Below are positions 24,305 to 32,424 of a stretch of DNA of 44,999 nt, piece by piece. This DNA is from Christensenella sp. UBA7588 (GTDB lineage Bacteria > Bacillota > Clostridia > Christensenellales > CAG-917). The notes under the pieces were generated by a model. That model did not search any database and had not been told where the DNA came from. It was given only the letters and a program-made list of their open reading frames with translations. The DNA lies in assembly GCA_002478945.1 (NCBI GenBank), contig DLKM01000014.1, positions 1 to 44,999 of the forward strand, read 5' to 3'. The translations under genes were made by a program, and so were the position numbers. Every line of letters begins with the position of its first letter. The stretch's first letter is position 1.

Positions 24305-24381
24305 TGGCGAGCCTGAAGAGATTCGAACTCCCGACACACGGCTTAGAAGGCCGTTGCTCTATCCTGCTGAGCTACAGGCTC
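24305..24381 (-). tRNA. tRNA-Arg (anticodon TCT)
   Basis: 77 bases with encoded CCA. Acceptor stem GAGCCTG/CAGGCTC, D arm TAGCTCAGCAGGATAGAGC, anticodon loop CTTCTAA, T loop TTCGAAT. A short hairpin (24382-24402) separates it from tRNA-Gly. Confidence 0.95.
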
Positions 24382-24403
24382 ATATCCTTTTTGAAAGGAT
24401 ATT

Positions 24404-24477
24404 TGGAGCGGGTGATGGGAATCGGACCCACGCAATCAGCTTGGAAGGCTGACATTCTACCATTGAACTACACCCGC
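24404..24477 (-). tRNA. tRNA-Gly (anticodon TCC)
   Basis: 74 bases with encoded CCA and discriminator T. Acceptor stem GCGGGTG/CACCCGC, anticodon loop CTTCCAA, T arm GTCCGATTC. It is the first gene of the cluster. Confidence 0.95.
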
Positions 24478-24530
24478 ATACACGTCGAATAGCAGAGCAA
24501 AACCGCGCATCAACGTTTCAATGCTTGACA

Positions 24531-24559
24531 ATCTTACCATATCGGGCAAATGATGTCAA
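24531..24559 (-). promoter_or_regulatory. Promoter of the tRNA cluster
   Basis: On the minus strand TTGACA (24559-24554), a 17-base spacer and TAAGAT (24536-24531), about 50 bases before tRNA-Gly and just after the yfcE-like stop. Confidence 0.7.
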
Positions 24560-24568
24560 CAAAATTAG

Positions 24569-25036
24569 TTAAAGATTTACGATTTTGGCGGTAATTTTTC
24601 CGTCTGCGATAACGATATACGCATAAGACGGCACTCCCGAAGGCGGAGAGAGCAGCGAACCCGGACATACAAACGTAATATCGGCGTCCTGCGTTATTTG
24701 CGCAAAGTGCGTATGACCGTACACGACGAGGTTGCAGCCGAGTTCGCGAGCGCGAAAAGACAATGCCGTCAGGTCTCGTTTGACGTGATATTTATGTCCG
24801 TGAGTGAGCAAAATACGGGTGGAACCGACGTCGATAATTTCTTCGTCGTCAAAGGTGCAAGCGTCGCAATTACCTCTGACTATATGAAGATTTTTGAGAA
24901 GCAGTAAGTCACCCAAAGACGATGCGCCGTCTCCTGCGAACAAAACGTAATCATTTTCTTTTGCGACGTTCAAAAGTCTGTCGGGAATGGGCAAACCGTG
25001 GCTGTCGCTGAATGCTACGATGGTAATCATTTTCAT
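24569..25036 (-). CDS. YfcE/MJ0936-type metallophosphoesterase
   Basis: A 155-residue two-metal phosphodiesterase. Motifs in order: FSDSHG, FAGDGASSL, VRGNCDA, LTHGH and VYGHTHFAQ, i.e. the full calcineurin-like metal set with GNCD, as in the YfcE/MJ0936 group. Length is normal. ATG 25036 overlaps the rdgB stop (ATGA), so the two are translationally coupled; an in-frame ATG two codons later is an alternative. The physiological substrate is unknown; neighbours suggest nucleotide or phosphate housekeeping. Confidence 0.88.
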   Translation of the reverse strand: MKMITIVAFSDSHGLPIPDRLLNVAKENDYVLFAGDGASSLGDLLLLKNLHIVRGNCDACTFDDEEIIDVGSTRILLTHGHKYHVKRDLTALSFRARELGCNLVVYGHTHFAQITQDADITFVCPGSLLSPPSGVPSYAYIVIADGKITAKIVNL

Positions 25037-25617
25037 ATTCTGTCTTTAAGTTTTTCAACCATATTGCGCAAGGCTCTGCCTCTGTGGCTGACGGAATTCT
25101 TTTCTTCTTGCGACGCCTGCGCAAACGTTTTTCCGAGTTCGTAAGAATAGAAAAGCGAGTCGTATCCGAAACCTTCGTTGCCTCTTTCTTCTTGCAGAAT
25201 CTCGCCTTCAACTCTGCCGTTTGAAGTGATAAAGTCCCCGTTCGGAAAAACTATGGCGATAACGGTGGCAAAATGCGCTTTGCGGTTTTCTTGCCCTTTG
25301 AGGTTTTTTAAGAGGAGCGCGCGGTTGTTTGCGTCGTTGTGTTCTTCGCCTGCGTAGCGAGCGGAATATACCCCCGGCGCGCCGTTAAGAGCGTCCACCA
25401 TAAGTCCCGTATCGTCGGCAAGAGTCGGAATGTGGCAGATGTTTTCTATGGCGCGTGCTTTAATCAGAGCGTTTTCTTCGAGCGTGCTGCCCGTTTCTTC
25501 CACGTCCACGTCGATGCCCAAATCTTTGAGCGAAAGCAGTTGTTCGAATTGTCCGCCGAGAACGGCTTTGATTTCTTGCAGTTTGTGCTGATTGTTCGTT
25601 GCTATTGCGAGTTTCAT
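25033..25617 (-). CDS. rdgB: XTP/dITP diphosphatase (RdgB/HAM1)
   Basis: This enzyme removes non-canonical purine triphosphates (XTP, dITP) from the cytoplasmic pool, releasing pyrophosphate. The 194-residue protein shows the family motifs ATNNQHKLQEI (triphosphate binding), EETGSTLEENALIKA, LADDTGLMVDALNGAPGVYSARYAG and GFGYDSLF, then SHRGRAL near the C-terminus. All key residues are intact. It starts 10 bases after the phosphate transporter gene and overlaps yfcE-like by 4 bases. Confidence 0.95.
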   Translation of the reverse strand: MKLAIATNNQHKLQEIKAVLGGQFEQLLSLKDLGIDVDVEETGSTLEENALIKARAIENICHIPTLADDTGLMVDALNGAPGVYSARYAGEEHNDANNRALLLKNLKGQENRKAHFATVIAIVFPNGDFITSNGRVEGEILQEERGNEGFGYDSLFYSYELGKTFAQASQEEKNSVSHRGRALRNMVEKLKDRI

Positions 25618-25627
25618 AGTGTGCCTC

Positions 25628-27331
25628 TCAATGTTTTTGTACGTTCCATTGTTTTATGCATTTCGCGATATTGATAAAGTGGTCCGCAATACGTTCCGAG
25701 TCCGAAGCGAGCGACAAATATTGTGCGCCGACGTCGGGCGTGCAATCCCCGTTGCGCAAACGAACGATATGGTTTTCGCCCATTTTATCCGTCAAAGCGT
25801 CGATGTCCTCCTCGATGTCGTTGGCGTCCTCGAAGCTCGTCAAATCGGCGTTTACATACGCTTTCATCGTCTTTTGGAACAAGTCCTCGATGCGCTGTTG
25901 CAGATGTCTGATTTCTTCCACGGCAATTTCGGAAAAGCGTTGGTCGATTGCCTTGAGTTTGTCCGCATATTCTATTATGTTTTCGGCGTAGTCTCCGACG
26001 CGCTCTATGTCGGAAACCGTGTGGAATGTCGTTGCCAAAAAGTTGTGGTCGTCGTCATTCATTTCGCATTTTGAAAGTTGAACGACGAAACGCGAAATTT
26101 CCCTGTTGAGAAAATTGAGTTCGTTTTCGTTTTTGCGGAATTGCTCTATTTTGCCGTAGTCGAGAGTGCAAACCACATCGCACGCGATTTCGTAATTGTG
26201 CAAAGCGATTTCCGCCATATTGACTATTTCGTTTTTTGTTTGCAAAACCGCGATAGGCGGAGTGGAAAGCAAGTGTTCGTCGATATAATACAGGCGTTCC
26301 TCGGAGGGTGCGGTTTTCGTTTTCTTCTCGGGTATCATCTTCGAGACGAGTTTCACGAGCAAATTCGTAAACGGCAACATCAGTATGACCGTGACCACGT
26401 TAAAGAACGTATGGAACATAGCGAGTTGCGTTTGCGGTGCTTTAGGGAACATCTTTCCGAAAACGTATCCGAAAGTCACGACTTTTTGCGGATTGACGGC
26501 TCGGCTTATCTCTCTCATAGCCATTGCCACGAGCATAAACACGATAACGCCGGTTACGTTGAAAAGCAAGTGGATAAGAGCGGTGCGCTTTGCGTTCGTA
26601 CCCGACGTTATACCTGCGATAATCGCAACCACGCACGAGCCGATATTCGACCCCATTGTGAGGTATATGCCTTGGTCGAGCGTTATCAGCCCCGTAAAGA
26701 CCATAGTGATTGCGACTGACGTCATTACGGACGAACTTTGAATAATTGCCGTGAAAATCGCGCCTATCAACACGAGCAAAATCGGATTTGTGATGATTGC
26801 GAGGAAACTTTTTACCGATTCGAGTTCCGCAAACACTTTCATCGACGCGCTCATCATATCGAGACCGACGAACAGCATTCCGAAGCCTGCGAGAATACCG
26901 CCGACTTTCTTAACGACGTCTTTTTTGGCAAATGCCATTATAAACGCGCCTATACCCGCAAAGGCGGAAAACACGACGCCCGTCGATATGGCGTCCTCGA
27001 ACATACCGAGCGCGGTAATCTGTCCTGTAATCGTCGTGCCTATGTTTGCGCCGTAAATTACGGTTGCGGCTTGTACGAGGCTCATTATTCCTGCGTTGAC
27101 GAAGCCGATAACCATAACCGTAGTCGCGCCCGAACTCTGAATGGCCGCAGTTGCGACCGTGCCGATGCCAACGCCGACGAGTTTGCTTTTCGAAGTCTTT
27201 GCAAAAAGGCGTTTGAGTTTGTTTGAACTGAGAGATTCGAGATTGGAACTCATCATCGTGCAGGCAATCAGAAAAATACCTATACCGGCAATGAGGGATA
27301 AGACTGCTGTTGCGATTTGAACGGGTGTCAT
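25628..27331 (-). CDS. Na+/phosphate cotransporter with C-terminal PhoU-like domain (NptA family)
   Basis: 567 residues. The N-terminal ~330 residues are membrane helices with the inverted QSS repeats typical of Na/Pi cotransporters: AIQSSGATTVM near residue 62 and AIIQSSSVMTSVAITM near 200. The C-terminal ~200 residues form a helical PhoU-like domain (EIALHNYEIACDVV, ISRFVVQLSKCE, SDIERVGDYAENIIEYADK, DSERIADHFINIAKCI). Expected role: sodium-driven phosphate uptake or export across the membrane, with the PhoU part regulating it. First gene of the operon with rdgB and yfcE-like; a consensus promoter lies ~90 bases upstream. Confidence 0.92.
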   Translation of the reverse strand: MTPVQIATAVLSLIAGIGIFLIACTMMSSNLESLSSNKLKRLFAKTSKSKLVGVGIGTVATAAIQSSGATTVMVIGFVNAGIMSLVQAATVIYGANIGTTITGQITALGMFEDAISTGVVFSAFAGIGAFIMAFAKKDVVKKVGGILAGFGMLFVGLDMMSASMKVFAELESVKSFLAIITNPILLVLIGAIFTAIIQSSSVMTSVAITMVFTGLITLDQGIYLTMGSNIGSCVVAIIAGITSGTNAKRTALIHLLFNVTGVIVFMLVAMAMREISRAVNPQKVVTFGYVFGKMFPKAPQTQLAMFHTFFNVVTVILMLPFTNLLVKLVSKMIPEKKTKTAPSEERLYYIDEHLLSTPPIAVLQTKNEIVNMAEIALHNYEIACDVVCTLDYGKIEQFRKNENELNFLNREISRFVVQLSKCEMNDDDHNFLATTFHTVSDIERVGDYAENIIEYADKLKAIDQRFSEIAVEEIRHLQQRIEDLFQKTMKAYVNADLTSFEDANDIEEDIDALTDKMGENHIVRLRNGDCTPDVGAQYLSLASDSERIADHFINIAKCIKQWNVQKH

Positions 27332-27417
27332 AAGAAAACGTGTTGCACTTCTCGTGCCGTGGGTTGCCCCTGCGAGCGTCGCTCGCGCCTAAATAGTTTC
27401 TACCCCTTAATATAATC

Positions 27418-27446
27418 ATTATAAATAAAAACGGAATATTTGTAAA
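27418..27446 (-). promoter_or_regulatory. Promoter of the nptA-rdgB-yfcE operon
   Basis: On the minus strand TTTACA (27446-27441), a 17-base spacer and TATAAT (27423-27418). Confidence 0.7.
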
Positions 27447-27574
27447 ACGTTTGGATAAATATCCTATTGCCGAAAGAAATTCTTTCGCAAATGCCGATAT
27501 TTTGGCATAAAACACGATATGTGTGTTGTAAAAATGAAACACGAATCGTGTATATAGCGTAAGCGTGATTAAAT

Positions 27575-27620
27575 AAAAAACGGCATTTTTAAGCGTTTTG
27601 CGCTAAAAACACCGTTTTTG
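27575..27620 (-). terminator. Terminator of dinB
   Basis: Arms AACGG..TTTTTA.GCG (27576-27594) and CGCTAAAAA..CCGTT (27601-27619) form a ~17-bp stem with small mismatches, followed by T-rich sequence on the minus strand, 30 bases after the dinB stop. Confidence 0.75.
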
Positions 27621-27649
27621 AAACACTTATCGTGTTGTGTACGTGTTAA

Positions 27650-28885
27650 TTAAGTGGTTTTGGATTGATGGAAAGGTCTGAAATCGTCGTCAGTATGCAA
27701 ATTGCCCGTCAAGTCGTTGTCGAGCATCAATCCTCTTTGTACGGCGTTGTATCCGTACTTGTTTCTGATTGCGTCTATGCTTTTTTCGAGCTTGTCGTTT
27801 TTGTTTTCCGATTCGTCGAATAAAGATGCCTGCACGCAATTTTTGTCCTCGAGGCGTATTGCCGCGACGGTTATGGCTCTTAACGGAGTGCCGAACTTGT
27901 GCATTTGCTTTAACAATTCGATTGCGCTTTGAGCAATGGACGAGGACGACGCGGTTGCGGGAGAAACGGGAATTTGTTTGTTTACCCATTTGAGGTCGGG
28001 ATTTTTTATAGACAAACCTATTCCGTTTGCAACGAGATTGTAACCTCTGAGTCTTGTTGCCACCATTTCGGACAAAGCATAAATGACGATTTTTGCTTCG
28101 TCGAGATTTTTTATGTCTCTCGGCGTGGTCGTGCCGTTTGATACGCTTTTGGGTATGCGAACGTCGTAATAGCGTTTGACTTCTTCGGTTTCGATACCCG
28201 AGGCGGCGTTTATCATATTGTCCGCAATCACGCCGAATCTGTATCGCAAGGTTTCTCTGTCGGCGTTTGCGAGTTGGCGTATGGTGCGAATGTTCATTTT
28301 GTCGAGTTTTTCGGAAGTATGCCGTCCTATCATAATCAATTCAGAGGGGGACATATCTCCGATAATCGACATATAATGCTCCTTGTCGAGTACGGTGGTC
28401 GCGTCGGGTTTTTTGAGGTCGCTGCCGAGTTTTGCCAAAGTTTTGGTAAATGACACGCCGACGGAAATCGTAAGTCCGGTTTTTTCTTTTACGAGACGGC
28501 GCAATTCGTTTGCGATTTGTTCTCCCGTGCCGAAAAGTCTTTCGCATCCCGTGACGTCCAGCCAACATTCGTCTATGCCGAAACTCTCGACTCTGTCTGT
28601 AAACGAAGTGTAAATGTCGAATACTTGTTTTGAATATTTGACGTAAACGTCAAAATGCGGAGGAACGAACACTATGTCGGGGCATTTCTGTTTTGCCGAC
28701 CAAAGCGTTTCTCCCGTTTGCACGCCTGCTTTTTTGGCAAGTTGATTTTTTGCAAGCACGATGCCGTGTCTTGCTTCGGGATTTCCGCAAACGGCAAGAG
28801 GCATCCCGTCGTATTCGGGATGCAACTTTTGTTCTACGGAGGCGTAGAAGTTGTTTAGGTCGCAATGCAAAATTGTTCTGTCCAC
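27650..28885 (-). CDS. dinB: DNA polymerase IV (Y-family, DinB)
   Basis: Error-prone translesion polymerase. The 411-residue protein starts M(V)DRTILHCDLNNFYASVE, with the first catalytic Asp, then SFGIDECWLDVTGC with the second Asp-Glu pair, a helix-hairpin-helix region (IGRHTSEKLDKMNIRTIRQLA) and a little-finger domain. A clamp-binding motif is not obvious at the C-terminus. GTG 28885 is chosen as start because it begins the conserved domain. The longer frame from ATG 28945 would run through the -10 and -35 boxes. The promoter predicts transcription starting at about the GTG itself, so the mRNA may be leaderless. No LexA/DinR box was seen. Confidence 0.9.
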   Translation of the reverse strand: MDRTILHCDLNNFYASVEQKLHPEYDGMPLAVCGNPEARHGIVLAKNQLAKKAGVQTGETLWSAKQKCPDIVFVPPHFDVYVKYSKQVFDIYTSFTDRVESFGIDECWLDVTGCERLFGTGEQIANELRRLVKEKTGLTISVGVSFTKTLAKLGSDLKKPDATTVLDKEHYMSIIGDMSPSELIMIGRHTSEKLDKMNIRTIRQLANADRETLRYRFGVIADNMINAASGIETEEVKRYYDVRIPKSVSNGTTTPRDIKNLDEAKIVIYALSEMVATRLRGYNLVANGIGLSIKNPDLKWVNKQIPVSPATASSSSIAQSAIELLKQMHKFGTPLRAITVAAIRLEDKNCVQASLFDESENKNDKLEKSIDAIRNKYGYNAVQRGLMLDNDLTGNLHTDDDFRPFHQSKTT

Positions 28886-28891
28886 GATTTG

Positions 28892-28920
28892 ATTATACAC
28901 AATTTTATCTTGCAAAACAA
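28892..28920 (-). promoter_or_regulatory. Promoter of dinB (possible leaderless start)
   Basis: On the minus strand TTGTTT (28920-28915), a 17-base spacer and TATAAT (28897-28892), only 6 bases before the GTG start at 28885. Confidence 0.6.
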
Positions 28921-28938
28921 GCGGTTCTAGTTTATAAT
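28910..28938 (+). promoter_or_regulatory. Promoter of galE
   Basis: TTGCAA (28910-28915), a 17-base spacer and TATAAT (28933-28938). Its -35 box touches the -35 box of the divergent dinB promoter, so the two polymerase sites overlap. Confidence 0.65.
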
Positions 28939-28989
28939 AAACCATAGATAAAATTTTTTGCGCGCAGTATGCGTGCGAGGAGCGTAAAT

Positions 28990-29976
28990 ATGATTTTGGT
29001 TACGGGCGGAGCCGGATATATCGGCTCTCATTGCGTGAGAGAACTCAAAGAGCGCAATATGGACGTCGTGGTGTACGACAATCTTTCTACGGGACATATC
29101 GAGTCTATTCCTCAAGGCGTGCCGTTTGTCAAAGGCGACATCTTTGATGTCGAACTGTTGAAGTCCACGTTTGAAAAGTACGGTGTCGATTCCGTCATAC
29201 ATTTTGCGGCGTACTCGCTCGTCGGAGAGAGTATGGTCAATCCTGCGAAGTATTATCACAACAACGTCGCAGGTACGCTTGCTTTGCTTGACGCAATGAT
29301 TGCAAGAGACGTCAAATACCTCGTGTTTTCTTCGTCGGCGGCAACTTACGGAGATTGCGGAGACGGTCTTATTACCGAGGAAAGTCCCCAACATCCCACG
29401 AGCGTTTACGGACAGACCAAACTTATGATGGAGCAGTTTATGCAGGACTACGACAAGGCGTACGGTCTCAAATACGTCGCTTTGCGTTATTTCAATGCCG
29501 CAGGCGCGCACAAGAGCGGAGAAATCGGCGAGGCGCACAATCCCGAATCGCATCTCATTCCGATTATCCTTCAAGTGGCGAATCACACTCGCGACCATAT
29601 CGGAATCTTCGGAGAAGATTATCCCACGCCCGACGGCACTTGCGTGAGAGACTATATCCACATAACCGACCTTGCCGACGCGCATATCAGAGCGCTCGAT
29701 TATCTTAAACACGGCGGAAAATCCACGCATTACAATCTCGGCAACGGCAACGGTTTTTCCGTAAAAGAAGTCATTGATATGACCGAAAAAGTTACGGGCG
29801 TTCCCATCAAGAGAACGATAGAGGCTCGCAGAGCGGGAGACCCCGCGACTCTCGTCGCTTCGAGCGAGAAAATCAAGAGAGAACTCGGCTGGAAGCCTCA
29901 ATACGACAGCCTCGAAAGCATCATTTCTTCTGCGTGGAAGTGGCATTCGACGCATCCGCACGGCTACGAAAAGTGA
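28990..29976 (+). CDS. galE: UDP-glucose 4-epimerase
   Basis: Interconverts UDP-glucose and UDP-galactose with bound NAD. The 328-residue protein has the Rossmann start ILVTGGAGYIGSHCVREL, DNLSTGH, SSSAATYGD and the catalytic YGQTK (Tyr..Lys), then ALRYFNAAGAH, ESHLIPIILQVA and GDPATLVASSEK. Length is normal. ATG 28990 is chosen because GAGGAG lies 8 bases upstream; the longer frame from 28969 has no site. galU follows after 80 bases, so the pair supplies UDP-glucose/UDP-galactose for surface polysaccharides. Confidence 0.96.
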   Translation: MILVTGGAGYIGSHCVRELKERNMDVVVYDNLSTGHIESIPQGVPFVKGDIFDVELLKSTFEKYGVDSVIHFAAYSLVGESMVNPAKYYHNNVAGTLALLDAMIARDVKYLVFSSSAATYGDCGDGLITEESPQHPTSVYGQTKLMMEQFMQDYDKAYGLKYVALRYFNAAGAHKSGEIGEAHNPESHLIPIILQVANHTRDHIGIFGEDYPTPDGTCVRDYIHITDLADAHIRALDYLKHGGKSTHYNLGNGNGFSVKEVIDMTEKVTGVPIKRTIEARRAGDPATLVASSEKIKRELGWKPQYDSLESIISSAWKWHSTHPHGYEK

Positions 29977-30056
29977 GCTTAAGCGTATTATCGCAAAGTA
30001 TATGAGACGATTTCGTCGCATAGGCTGTTAAAAAAGAAAAAATCGGGGGATTTTGA

Positions 30057-30920
30057 ATGAAAGTCAGAAAAGCCGTCATACCGTGCGCCGGTTTCGGAAC
30101 GAGGTTTTTGCCCGTTACGAAGGTGCTTGCAAAGGAGTTGTTGCCGATTGTGGACACTCCCGCGCTTTGCTATATCGTCGACGAGGCGATAAATAGCGGA
30201 ATAGAGGAGATTGCAATCGTCATTTCTCCTCAAAAAGAAGATATAAAGCGTCTTTTCGAGCCGAATCTGCCTCTCAACGAGAGGCTGAAAGAGATAGGAG
30301 ACGAATATTCTTACGCGCTTGCAAATCGCACCGTAGACGCAAAGATTACTTTCGTCGTTCAGGAAAAAATGGACGGCAACGCCAACGCGATTTATCTTTG
30401 CAAGGATTTTGCGGACGGAGAGCCGTTTGCGGTGCTTTTCGGAGACGACGTGATGTATACCGAGCAAAACGTTTTGCCCGTTACGGCGCAACTTATTTCC
30501 GCGTTTGAAAAGACGCAAGGCGCAATCGTCGGTTGTCAGCGAACGGACGAGGACGTTGCGAGACGTTGCGGAGTTATGATTGCGAAAGAGAAAATCGACG
30601 ACAGAATCACTCGAATAGACGGCATAGTGGAAAAACCCGCGGGAGAATTGCCGAGCGACCTCGTGTCTTTGGGCAGATTCGTGCTTCCGAGCGATATTTT
30701 CGACGTGATAGAGCGCACTCCAAAGACCAACGGAGAAGCGTATCTGACCGACGCGATAAGTTTGCTCGCAAAGGAAAAATCCGCCTATGCTTGCATATTT
30801 GATGCAAGACGTTACGATATAGGCAACAAAGAAGGCTATCTCGAAGCGACGATAGAGTACGCTTTGAGAGACGAAAAACTCAAAGAAAACTTCAAAAAAT
30901 ATATACAGACAATCAAATAG
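30057..30920 (+). CDS. galU: UTP-glucose-1-phosphate uridylyltransferase
   Basis: Makes UDP-glucose from UTP and glucose-1-phosphate. The 287-residue protein starts VRKAVIPCAGFGTRFLPVTKVLAKELLPIVDTPALCYIVDEA, the nucleotidyltransferase signature, though LAKE replaces the more usual LPKE. Later motifs are FVVQEKMDGNANAI, LFGDDV and GIVEKPAGELPSDLVSLGRF. A GGGGG ribosome site precedes the ATG. It is functionally paired with galE just upstream. Confidence 0.95.
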   Translation: MKVRKAVIPCAGFGTRFLPVTKVLAKELLPIVDTPALCYIVDEAINSGIEEIAIVISPQKEDIKRLFEPNLPLNERLKEIGDEYSYALANRTVDAKITFVVQEKMDGNANAIYLCKDFADGEPFAVLFGDDVMYTEQNVLPVTAQLISAFEKTQGAIVGCQRTDEDVARRCGVMIAKEKIDDRITRIDGIVEKPAGELPSDLVSLGRFVLPSDIFDVIERTPKTNGEAYLTDAISLLAKEKSAYACIFDARRYDIGNKEGYLEATIEYALRDEKLKENFKKYIQTIK

Positions 30921-30978
30921 AACGACACGCTTTGCGGCTTTTTCGGATAGCGAAAAACTCAAAGCGACGGTGCGGAAT

Positions 30979-32424
30979 ATGCCAAGGATATGCGATATAT
31001 GCGGAGAACGAGAAGCGACTCTGTTCGACCGTATCGTTGAGAATAATTTAAGCACGGAGTACGCCTATTGCGAGGCGTGCTATACGTCTGCGCTTAAAAG
31101 CGGCAAAACTCCGCACGAAGAAGCACAAAAAAGACTTGCGAGACGAGGTAAAGAATGCAGGCATTGCAGCTGTACGGCGGAAGAATTTGAAAAAACGATG
31201 CTTTTCGGTTGTGCGGACTGCTACGACGAGATGAGAGGCGTCGCTCTCGACAGCGCGCTCAAAGTTCAGGGAATCAGATACGAAGATTTGCAGGGAGCGG
31301 TTCCTGCGATTCACGTTCACAGCACTTGCGATTTGCAAGGCTCGCTCTTTCAAAATTCCGCAACCGACGACAAAGATTGCAAATATCTGAAAAGCGCAAA
31401 CGATTGCAGTATAGGGGAACTTCTCGAACATAACGTCGTTTCGACCAGAATTCGCCTTGCGAGAAATATAAGAGGACTTGAATTTCCGTCGCATATAAAG
31501 GTTACGGACGAAAGGTGCGTCAATCTCGTCAACGCGGCGTATTTTGCTTCGCAAGGTCTTTTTAGCGCAAGGCTTTTGCCTATGTCAAAACTCTCCAAAA
31601 CGGAAAAAACCGCTCTCGTGGAAAGGCACGTCATATCCCTTAATCTCGCAAACAACGGTCGCAACGGAGCCGTAGTGGTCGAGGGAGACAAAAAATACGG
31701 TATGTCCATTATGGTCAACGAGGAGGACCATATAAGAGAACAATGCGTCACGGAGGGATTCAATCTTGCGGGCGCATACGAAAGACTGCACGCCTACGAC
31801 GAAAGGCTTATAAAAAGCCTCCCGATTGCATACGACAGGCAACTCGGCTTTTTGACGGCGTGTCCCACTAATCTCGGCACGGGAATGAGAGCGTCGGTTA
31901 TGCTGTTTTTGCCTGCGCTTAAAAGGGCTGGCGCAATCGAGGACGCGCTCAAAACCTTCAAGACGGAGTTCGGACTGACGGTGCGAGGCGTTTTCGGAGA
32001 GGGAAGCGAAGCTGCCTACGATATGTATCAAATATCAAATTCGCGCACTTTGGGCGTGAGCGAGGAAAGCATAATCAATCAAGTGGAACAGGCGGCGGTA
32101 CGAATGTGCTATTGCGAGAGAGTCGCGCTCGAAAGACTGGTCAGAGACAAGCAGACGGCTTTGTTGGACGGCATATCGCGCAGTTACGCATTGCTTAACG
32201 GAGCGTACGCCTTAAGTTCTCAAGAACTTATGAAACTTCTCGTCGACGTAAAACTCGGCGTGATACTCGGCATTTTGCCGATAAAAAATACACGAAAACT
32301 CGACGAAACGATATGGGCTTGCACCTCGTCGTCGTTGAGTATAATAACTGGCGGAAGTTCCGACGAGGAGCGCGATAAAATGCGTGCGCAAATCGTCAGG
32401 AAGATTCTTGCGGAGGGCAAATGA
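30979..32424 (+). CDS. mcsB: Fused McsA-McsB: zinc-finger activator joined to protein arginine kinase
   Basis: 481 residues. The N-terminal part (1-100) is McsA-like, with four Cys pairs (C5/C8, C31/C34, C60/C63, C78/C81) and the McsA phrase C..C.CTAEEFEKT..FGCADCYDEMR. From about 145 it is an ATP:guanido phosphotransferase of the McsB type: VVSTRIRLARNIRG, VNEEDHIREQC (247-256), CPTNLGTGMRAS (295-306), GVFGEGSEAAYDMYQISN. RDKMRA at 465-470 matches the RDxxRA phospho-arginine pocket described for McsB. The kinase marks proteins on arginine for ClpCP. The two proteins are normally separate genes. No ctsR gene or CtsR operator is visible upstream. ATG 30979 is preferred over GTG 30970; the ribosome site is weak. 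clpC overlaps the stop by 4 bases. Confidence 0.9.
   Translation: MPRICDICGEREATLFDRIVENNLSTEYAYCEACYTSALKSGKTPHEEAQKRLARRGKECRHCSCTAEEFEKTMLFGCADCYDEMRGVALDSALKVQGIRYEDLQGAVPAIHVHSTCDLQGSLFQNSATDDKDCKYLKSANDCSIGELLEHNVVSTRIRLARNIRGLEFPSHIKVTDERCVNLVNAAYFASQGLFSARLLPMSKLSKTEKTALVERHVISLNLANNGRNGAVVVEGDKKYGMSIMVNEEDHIREQCVTEGFNLAGAYERLHAYDERLIKSLPIAYDRQLGFLTACPTNLGTGMRASVMLFLPALKRAGAIEDALKTFKTEFGLTVRGVFGEGSEAAYDMYQISNSRTLGVSEESIINQVEQAAVRMCYCERVALERLVRDKQTALLDGISRSYALLNGAYALSSQELMKLLVDVKLGVILGILPIKNTRKLDETIWACTSSSLSIITGGSSDEERDKMRAQIVRKILAEGK

Larger units (their letters stand above)
27332..27649. other. Intergenic region rich in inverted repeats
   Basis: 318 bases without a gene. From right to left it holds the dinB terminator, ACACGA.TCGTGT (27538-27550), TGCC.GGCA, the near-palindrome CGAAAGAAATTCTTTCG (around 27475) and the transporter promoter. 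Confidence 0.5.

Noticed and set aside
28927..30021. Long minus-strand frame opposite galE
   Set aside because: Shadow of galE; it would also cross the galE promoter.
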